DNA of 64,000 nt, taken from NCBI RefSeq assembly GCF_036016955.1, contig NZ_JAYWXI010000004.1:1-64000 (forward strand), read 5' to 3'. Below the pieces are notes generated by a model. The model saw only the letters and a program-made list of their open reading frames with translations. It did not search any database and was not told where the DNA came from. Source of the DNA: JAYWXI01 sp036016955 (GTDB lineage: Bacteria; Bacteroidota; Bacteroidia; Flavobacteriales; Weeksellaceae). Both the position numbers and the translations under genes were made by a program. Positions 58,922 through 64,000 of the stretch are shown piece after piece; the first letter of the stretch is position 1, and each line of letters starts with the position of its first letter.

Positions 58922-60097
58922 TCACAGCTCCTCCAAGGCTTCCAAAATAATCCCGCAACCTTCCCGTATCTGTTCTTCCGTCAAGTTAAGCGGCGGCGAA
59001 ATCCGCATATACTGGTTACGGTACAACTGCCAAAAGACAATAAGCCCTTTAGCCATGCATCGCCCCGCCACGGCTAACGTTTCCTCCGCAGAACTCAACT
59101 CCACAGCCAGCATCAAACCGCGTCCGTTAATGGATTTGATTTTGGGATGAACCAATAACTCCCGGAACAAACGTTCTTTTTTCTCCACCTCGTCCATAAG
59201 CCCCGAATCAAGAACCTCTCTTAGCGTCGCATACCCCGCCGCCGCAATCAAAGGATTACCGCCAAACGTAGTGATATGACCCAATTTCGGCGAATGAGCC
59301 AAGGTTTTCATAATCTCGGCCGAGCTCATAAATGCCCCTACCGGAACTCCTCCGCCCATGCCTTTCCCCATCACCAAAATATCCGGAACAATACCGTAAT
59401 GCTCGAAAGCAAACAGTTTGCCCGTACGGCCAAACCCCGGCTGAATCTCATCCAAAATGAGCAATGCCCCCACGGCTTCGCAACGCGCTTTCAATTTCTT
59501 AAAATAATCGGGCGAGGGAAGCAAAAATCCCGCCGCCCCCTGAATGGTTTCGGCAATAACGCAAGCCGTGCGATTGGTTATTTTTTCCAGTTCTGCCTCG
59601 CAATCGAATTCGATAAAATCCACCATGGGCAACAAAGGCCGAAACTCCCGCTTGTGCAACTCATTGCCCGATACCGATAAAGCCCCGTGCGTATTCCCGT
59701 GGTAAGACCATTTCATGGAAATAATTTGTTCCCGCCCCGTATAACGCTTCGCCAATTTTAACGCCCCGTCAATGGCCTCCGCTCCGGAATTCACCAAATA
59801 AGTCACCTCCAACGGATCCGGGGTAGCCTCCGCCAAAAGACGACACAACGCCACCGGTTTCTCCAAAGCGTACTCCCCGTAAACCATCACATGGAGGTAT
59901 TTTTCCGCCTGTTGCTTGATTGCCTCCACCACTTTAGGATGCGAATGCCCCAAAGTATTGGCCGAAACCCCCGCTACAAAATCAAGATAACGTTTTCCGT
60001 CCTTACCGTAAATATAAGCCCCCTCTGCTTTCTCCACCTCAAAACCAGAAGCAAAAGGCGTAGTCTGTGCCTGATATTTAAAAAAATCGTGTTGCAT
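58922..60097 (-). CDS. Class III aminotransferase (aspartate aminotransferase family)
   Basis: This 391-residue PLP enzyme of fold type I is related to acetylornithine and omega-amino acid aminotransferases. GKRYLDFVAGVSANTLGHSHP opens the domain. The PLP phosphate loop is in NSGAEAIDGALKLAKRY, the ring-stacking aromatic in WSYHGNTHGALSVSG, and the aspartate in LILDEIQPGFGRTGK. The Schiff-base lysine is in DILVMGKGMGGGVPVGA. The closing motif HITTFGGNPLIAAAG is intact. It stands alone, with no arginine or lysine pathway genes nearby, so the donor/acceptor pair is uncertain. Confidence 0.9.
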   Translation of the reverse strand: MQHDFFKYQAQTTPFASGFEVEKAEGAYIYGKDGKRYLDFVAGVSANTLGHSHPKVVEAIKQQAEKYLHVMVYGEYALEKPVALCRLLAEATPDPLEVTYLVNSGAEAIDGALKLAKRYTGREQIISMKWSYHGNTHGALSVSGNELHKREFRPLLPMVDFIEFDCEAELEKITNRTACVIAETIQGAAGFLLPSPDYFKKLKARCEAVGALLILDEIQPGFGRTGKLFAFEHYGIVPDILVMGKGMGGGVPVGAFMSSAEIMKTLAHSPKLGHITTFGGNPLIAAAGYATLREVLDSGLMDEVEKKERLFRELLVHPKIKSINGRGLMLAVELSSAEETLAVAGRCMAKGLIVFWQLYRNQYMRISPPLNLTEEQIREGCGIILEALEEL

Positions 60098-60168
60098 TAT
60101 TTTATTTTTTTAATGAAAAAAATCTACCCCTCCTTTTCGAGTGCAAAAAGCCACTAAAACGGCAGGCA

Positions 60169-61908
60169 CTATTTACGAACCCTAATCGGTGTTTTAGGGC
60201 GGTTTTTAGCCCGTTCCTCCTCCACTTTTTTCTGCGCCTGCTCGTAAAGTAAATTATCCGATTCGTAAACCGTTTCCTCATACTCGGGGCTATCCAAGAA
60301 AATATCCCGCCAAACCTTAGGTCGATCTTTTTCGTTCCAATTAAAATCTTTAAAAAAGCGGTTCTCTTTAGCTATCTTAGACATCGGATACACCTTAACG
60401 TCTGCACCAATATTGCACGACACCACCTGAACCCGACGATCCTCAAAAGCAGCCTCTATCGTACCGCAAGTCGAAAGCGCCACACCAACCCGCTGAAGTT
60501 CCCGCGTTTTTTCATCCTCCGATTCGGCATAAGTAATCGCCTGAGCATTCCCCAACGCCTGAGCGCTCTTAATTTCGTTATCCTCATAATAAACCGTCAT
60601 CAAACGCCCCTTCACCTGATTAAACTCGTCCTTCACATTGAGCGAATCCGCCTTACTAATCGCAAAAGCATTGCCTATCACGCGAAGCGAATCTATCCCT
60701 TCATTTTCTGTATCAAAATAGGCTTCAATCCGATCACCCGTAACCTGCTTGGCCCCGCTCCAAAGAATCGGTGCCCCATCCAAGTGCAAAATACCGTCCG
60801 TTTCGTTAAAACTAATCGAATCCGCCCGAGCCTGCGCATTGGATTTATACAAACGTCCCTTGCGAAAAGCCCGAAGAAAACCCTTCTTCACGCCCAGAGA
60901 GTCCGCCTTCTGATAAGCCAAAATTTTCTGCGCCGAGAAATACAAAGAATCTTTCTCGAAAATTTTAACCGCATAAGGGCGATCCCGAAGCATCGCCGAA
61001 TCTTTTTTCTCGAATATTTCGCCGTATCCGCCGATAATGTACCGTCTTTCTTTAGGATCATCCAACCTTACATGGCCCTCCGCTCGCCCAAAACCCGTCA
61101 ACTGATTATAGTACATCTTATCCCCCGTCAAAATTTTTCCGTTATAATGAATCCTAGAGTTTTTATTCAAAAAAACCTCCTTGCGATTCATCTCGTAGCG
61201 TCCTTGTTCCGTATAAACATAGTTTCCGGGATTTACTTTATTGATAATCCTAGTGGCTCCGAAAAACTCTGCCGTATTAGTCCATTGGTTCTGCTTGATA
61301 TTGGTTCCCTCCACCGTATACTCCGGATTGTCGATCTTCACGTTTCCCGCAAAATCAATGATCTTAGTGGAAATATCGTACGTCGCCGCATTGGTATACA
61401 TCACATTATTGTCACTGGAAATCGTTCCCCCGCTGTTGAAGTAAGCCTTATTCGAGCGTCGGTCGTAATAAAGCGTCTGCGTTTTAATCGTCTGACGCGG
61501 ATCCGTAAGCACCACGTTCTTCCTGGCAATCCCCCGTTCCGTATTACCGTCGTACTCCATCTCGTCTGCCGTAATCACAGACCCGTCTGCATTCTGAAGT
61601 CGGACGTGACCAATCGCTTTGATGAAGTTTTCCTCCCTATACAAAATCACCTCATCTGCTGTGAGTACCGATCCCTGATGAGAAAAACGAACATTGCCCG
61701 TAAAATGAGGGTTCCCCTCATGCTTATTCCGATCCACCCCGAAAAAATCCGAATGCACCAACTGAACCTTCTCGGAAGGAGGAGATGAAAGCGAAGGTCT
61801 TCCGAAAAAAGCATCCTTTGAAAGAGGCTCTTTCGGTTGAGTGGTGATTTGAGCTCCTGCCCATCCAACAAAACACAAAAGAATTAAAAAGGCAAAAAAG
61901 GATTTCAT
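60169..61908 (-). CDS. OstA/LptA-like outer-membrane biogenesis protein
   Basis: This 579-residue exported protein has a signal peptide (MKSFFAFLILLCFVGWAGAQ). Two or more OstA/LptA-like beta-jellyroll regions (about 45-300) have repeated motifs such as NPHFTGNVRFSHQGSVLTAD, EVILYREENFIKAIGHV and YDISTKIIDFAGNVKIDNP. The C-terminal part is less conserved and ends in a basic Lys/Arg/Pro tail. OstA-like proteins bridge lipopolysaccharide across the periplasm. The ATG at 61908 overlaps the Fur-family stop by one base (TGATG), so the two are translationally coupled. Confidence 0.85.
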   Translation of the reverse strand: MKSFFAFLILLCFVGWAGAQITTQPKEPLSKDAFFGRPSLSSPPSEKVQLVHSDFFGVDRNKHEGNPHFTGNVRFSHQGSVLTADEVILYREENFIKAIGHVRLQNADGSVITADEMEYDGNTERGIARKNVVLTDPRQTIKTQTLYYDRRSNKAYFNSGGTISSDNNVMYTNAATYDISTKIIDFAGNVKIDNPEYTVEGTNIKQNQWTNTAEFFGATRIINKVNPGNYVYTEQGRYEMNRKEVFLNKNSRIHYNGKILTGDKMYYNQLTGFGRAEGHVRLDDPKERRYIIGGYGEIFEKKDSAMLRDRPYAVKIFEKDSLYFSAQKILAYQKADSLGVKKGFLRAFRKGRLYKSNAQARADSISFNETDGILHLDGAPILWSGAKQVTGDRIEAYFDTENEGIDSLRVIGNAFAISKADSLNVKDEFNQVKGRLMTVYYEDNEIKSAQALGNAQAITYAESEDEKTRELQRVGVALSTCGTIEAAFEDRRVQVVSCNIGADVKVYPMSKIAKENRFFKDFNWNEKDRPKVWRDIFLDSPEYEETVYESDNLLYEQAQKKVEEERAKNRPKTPIRVRK

Positions 61909-62378
61909 CAATCTTTTCTGGTTCCGTAAAAATACAAGGAATGAGAATCAATCGTCACGCCGAACGCCTCTTCTATCGACTGTTTAATCCCCTGAATCCT
62001 AGGATCACAAAATTCGATAATTTCTTCAATTTCCTTATCTCCCTCCTTTTTATAAATCACCAAGTGGTCGTGCTGCTTATCAAAATAAGATTTTTCGTAA
62101 GAGGAAGAACTAAGCGTTTTCTCTCCAAATTGATGCTTGCGGATCAGTCCCGCATCCAAGAAAATCTCAATCGTGTTGTAAATCGTAGCCTTGGAAACAT
62201 GGTATTTCTTCTGCATCATTAGCAGGTAAAGATCGTCCACATTAAAGTGCTGATCCATATTGTAAATTTCTTCCAATATGGTATAGCGTTCCGGCGTATT
62301 ACGGAACCCTTTATCCTGCAAATACTTTCGTAAGACTTCCTTTATGATATCGTGTGTTTTATCCTCTTTCGCGTTCAT
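61908..62378 (-). CDS. Fur family transcriptional regulator
   Basis: This 156-residue regulator has a winged helix (about 30-90, with FNVDDLYLLMMQKKYHVSKA and TIYNTIEIFLDAGLIRKH) and a dimerisation domain (about 100-150, DHLVIYKKEGDKEIEEIIEF and VTIDSHSLYFYG). Histidines for a sensory metal site (QHDHL, DSHSLYFYG) are present. The usual structural-zinc CxxC after HDHL is missing: the segment reads VIYKKEG. The start is the ATG at 62378; a TTG lies three bases upstream. The -7 element TAAATTTG (62402-62395) lies 17 bp upstream. It is coupled to the OstA-like gene, so its role need not be iron control. Confidence 0.88.
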   Translation of the reverse strand: MNAKEDKTHDIIKEVLRKYLQDKGFRNTPERYTILEEIYNMDQHFNVDDLYLLMMQKKYHVSKATIYNTIEIFLDAGLIRKHQFGEKTLSSSSYEKSYFDKQHDHLVIYKKEGDKEIEEIIEFCDPRIQGIKQSIEEAFGVTIDSHSLYFYGTRKD

Positions 62379-62469
62379 CAAAGCAATTTGGAGGCAAATT
62401 TATTAAAATAAAATGAATTAACCCCTCCGATCCAAACCAAAGAGCAAGCAAGCCCTCCACAAAATAAAA

Positions 62470-62497
62470 AAGCCAAAGTGAACTTTCACTTTGGCTT
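62470..62497 (-). terminator. Rho-independent terminator after ompA
   Basis: A perfect 13-bp stem, AAGCCAAAGTGAA (62470-62482) with TTCACTTTGGCTT (62485-62497), is followed on the minus strand by TTTTATTTT. Confidence 0.85.
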
Positions 62498-62557
62498 ATT
62501 GTTTAACTCAAACCCAAACCCGAAAAATCGGAATTAGATCGAGTCTTTTGTTAATTC

Positions 62558-63982
62558 TTAGTAGTCTCTTTTAGAGATTGCGCTCCAAGAAGCCTCATCT
62601 ACAGGAGTAACTACTACTTTTCTATCCGCTTGTCTAGCTGCGTTAGAAGCGTTAGCAGGAACGGTAGCTTCTGCGGAACCTACACCTTTAGACTTAAGTT
62701 GAGCAGGGTTTACTCCTCTTGCTTCCAAAGCCTCTACTACAGCAGCAGCTCTTCTTTGAGAAAGTTTCAAGTTGTAAGAAGCTGAACCTTTCTTATCCGT
62801 GTGACCTACTACCAAGAAACGTCCTGTTCTAGATTCTTTGATGATAGAAGCCGCTTGATCCAATTTAGAATTAGACTCTGCTCTCAACGTAGCTCTATCG
62901 AAGTCGAACAAGATGTCTTTCAACGCAGTAGTCGTTTCTGTTGCTACATCAGCGTCAGGCTTAGGACATCCGTTGTATTTTGCAAGACCTGGAACTGTAG
63001 GACAAGCATCATCTTTGTCATAGATACCGTCGCCATCAGTATCTGGCCAAGGGCATCCGTTATTTTCTACCGGTCCAGCTACTGTAGGACAAGCATCATC
63101 TTTATCATTGATACCATCGCCATCAGTATCTGGCCAAGGGCATCCGTTATTTTCTACCGGTCCAGCTTCTGTAGGACAAGCGTCATCCTTATCTGGAACA
63201 CCATCACCATCCGTATCAGGACATCCTTGGAATTCAGGCAATCCTGGCTCATCTGGACAAAGATCATCCTTATCTAGGATACCATCTTTATCTCTATCTT
63301 TTTGTCCAAATCTGAACATCAATGAAGCAGACGCTTGCCAGAAGTTAGCCAATCCTGACTTATCTACAGGGGTAGATACATAGTCTCCTTGGATTCCCAA
63401 ACCGAAGTTCTGAGTCAACCAGAAGTTTGTACCCAAACCTGTTGAAAGAGCAAAGTGATCTGATCTTCTCTGAGTGTATGGTTTATTTTCGCTGTACCCT
63501 AAGTAAGTGTTTCCGTTAACGTCAGTTAAAGGGAAAGACACCCCAGTGTAATCGTGTCTCAAGTAGTTAGCCCCTACTCTTACATAAGGATCAAACCAAG
63601 AATCTTCGTTAGAGAAAAGAAGACCAGCAATCTTGAACTGAAGACCAAGACCTGTCATTAGCATGAATTCTTTATCCATACCAATTCTCTTGTTATCCAC
63701 ATTCCCTACGGAAGTTTGCCAATCCAATACAAAACCTTTGCTAAGGTTTCTTGCTACGGTCAATTTTGAAAGAGGTGGCGTAATGGTGAAGTTATTGATA
63801 TTGTACAATTGCTTACCTGTAAAGGCTGTCTCAAGGACATCACCTGCACCACCACCAGCGGCCACGTGATTTACCCCGTGAGCTCCAACTCCGATTAACC
63901 ACGGATTGCTGGTTGTCTGAGCAAAAACAGTAGAGGCAACCGTAAGTGCCAATGCTGAAATTCCTAATTTTAGATTTTTCAT
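62558..63982 (-). CDS. OmpA family protein with thrombospondin type 3 repeats
   Basis: This 474-residue major outer-membrane protein has a signal peptide (MKNLKLGISALALTVASTVFA). An N-terminal eight-stranded barrel (about 25-228) comes next. Calcium-binding TSP3 repeats (about 229-340, with DTDGDGVPDKDDACP-type units) follow, and a C-terminal OmpA peptidoglycan-binding domain (about 355-465, with ILFDFDRATLRAES and VVGHTDKKGSASYN) ends the protein. The domain order is typical of abundant Bacteroidota porin-like proteins. The ATG lies 18 bp from the window edge, so the promoter is not visible. A strong terminator follows. Confidence 0.95.
   Translation of the reverse strand: MKNLKLGISALALTVASTVFAQTTSNPWLIGVGAHGVNHVAAGGGAGDVLETAFTGKQLYNINNFTITPPLSKLTVARNLSKGFVLDWQTSVGNVDNKRIGMDKEFMLMTGLGLQFKIAGLLFSNEDSWFDPYVRVGANYLRHDYTGVSFPLTDVNGNTYLGYSENKPYTQRRSDHFALSTGLGTNFWLTQNFGLGIQGDYVSTPVDKSGLANFWQASASLMFRFGQKDRDKDGILDKDDLCPDEPGLPEFQGCPDTDGDGVPDKDDACPTEAGPVENNGCPWPDTDGDGINDKDDACPTVAGPVENNGCPWPDTDGDGIYDKDDACPTVPGLAKYNGCPKPDADVATETTTALKDILFDFDRATLRAESNSKLDQAASIIKESRTGRFLVVGHTDKKGSASYNLKLSQRRAAAVVEALEARGVNPAQLKSKGVGSAEATVPANASNAARQADRKVVVTPVDEASWSAISKRDY
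63000..63173. repeat. Two near-identical 87-bp repeats in ompA
   Basis: Bases 63000-63086 and 63087-63173 are almost identical and encode successive 29-residue TSP3 units (GPVENNGCPWPDTDGDGI). The close match at DNA level suggests recent duplication or gene conversion. Confidence 0.85.
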
Positions 63983-64000
63983 AGAATTAAATGATTAAAT

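Noticed and set aside
60784..61788. A 334-codon plus-strand frame opposite the OstA-like gene
   Set aside because: It is a shadow of the minus-strand gene, which has a signal peptide, family motifs and a coupled neighbour.

Overview
The window reads as a chromosomal segment of a Flavobacteriia bacterium, most likely Weeksellaceae. The signs are Bacteroidota-type promoters (TTG, 17-23 nt, TAnnTTTG), a SusC/SusD pair, an IPExxxVDY-family gene between rnc and pyk, a long (302 aa) NusB, DUF1573 next to yajC, a PUR-alpha-like DUF3276 protein, a GldA-like ATPase and a TSP3/OmpA porin. Base content looks higher in GC than is usual for the class. This is an impression from reading, not a computed value.

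Region 1 (1-6415) is the distal part of a type II-C CRISPR-Cas locus. It holds cas1, which is truncated at its N-terminus, cas2, a probable tracrRNA with a strong terminator, and a very large array. Sixty-six repeat copies of a 46-bp repeat and 63 readable spacers of 30 bp (one of 29) are visible, broken by two assembly gaps. cas9 would lie to the left, outside the window. Each repeat read on the minus strand contains a Bacteroidota-type promoter, so crRNAs are probably made towards cas2, opposite to the cas genes.

Region 2 (6416-13624, minus strand) carries a GT-B glycosyltransferase-like protein, a tyrosine-rich secreted protein, a CBM20-GH77 4-alpha-glucanotransferase, cysS and folE. Region 3 (13819-18060, plus) is acpP-fabF-rnc-IPExxxVDY-pyk. 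Region 4 (18118-21617, minus) is a histidine-degradation operon, hutI-hutG-aldehyde dehydrogenase, divergent from ruvB, a metallo-hydrolase and coaE. Region 5 (24570-30771, minus) is argS and a susC-susD outer-membrane uptake operon. Region 6 (30905-40558) has rnhB, an AspT/YidE-type transporter, nusB-DUF1573-yajC, an ABC exporter, DUF3276, a small barrel protein, the GldA-like ATPase, rsmE and tsaD. tsaD is divergent from the giant tamB-like gene (40563-45359), with only 4 bp between the two start codons.

Region 7 (45494-64000) has an Lrp regulator, gltX, accA, a TonB receptor with a DUF4374 lipoprotein (probably iron-related), rplM-rpsI-rpsB without tsf, a second Lrp regulator, recA, a class IV aminotransferase-like protein that seems to lack its catalytic lysine, a START-like protein, a class III aminotransferase, a Fur-family regulator with an OstA/LptA-like protein, and OmpA.

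Most of the window is ordinary core genome. The most interesting material is the CRISPR locus: the tracrRNA candidate, promoters inside the repeats, the shortened Cas1, spacer duplications, and gaps of identical structure. Apart from cas1/cas2, the plus strand is C-rich whichever way the genes point, which suggests that the minus strand is the leading strand and that cas1/cas2 are compositionally foreign.
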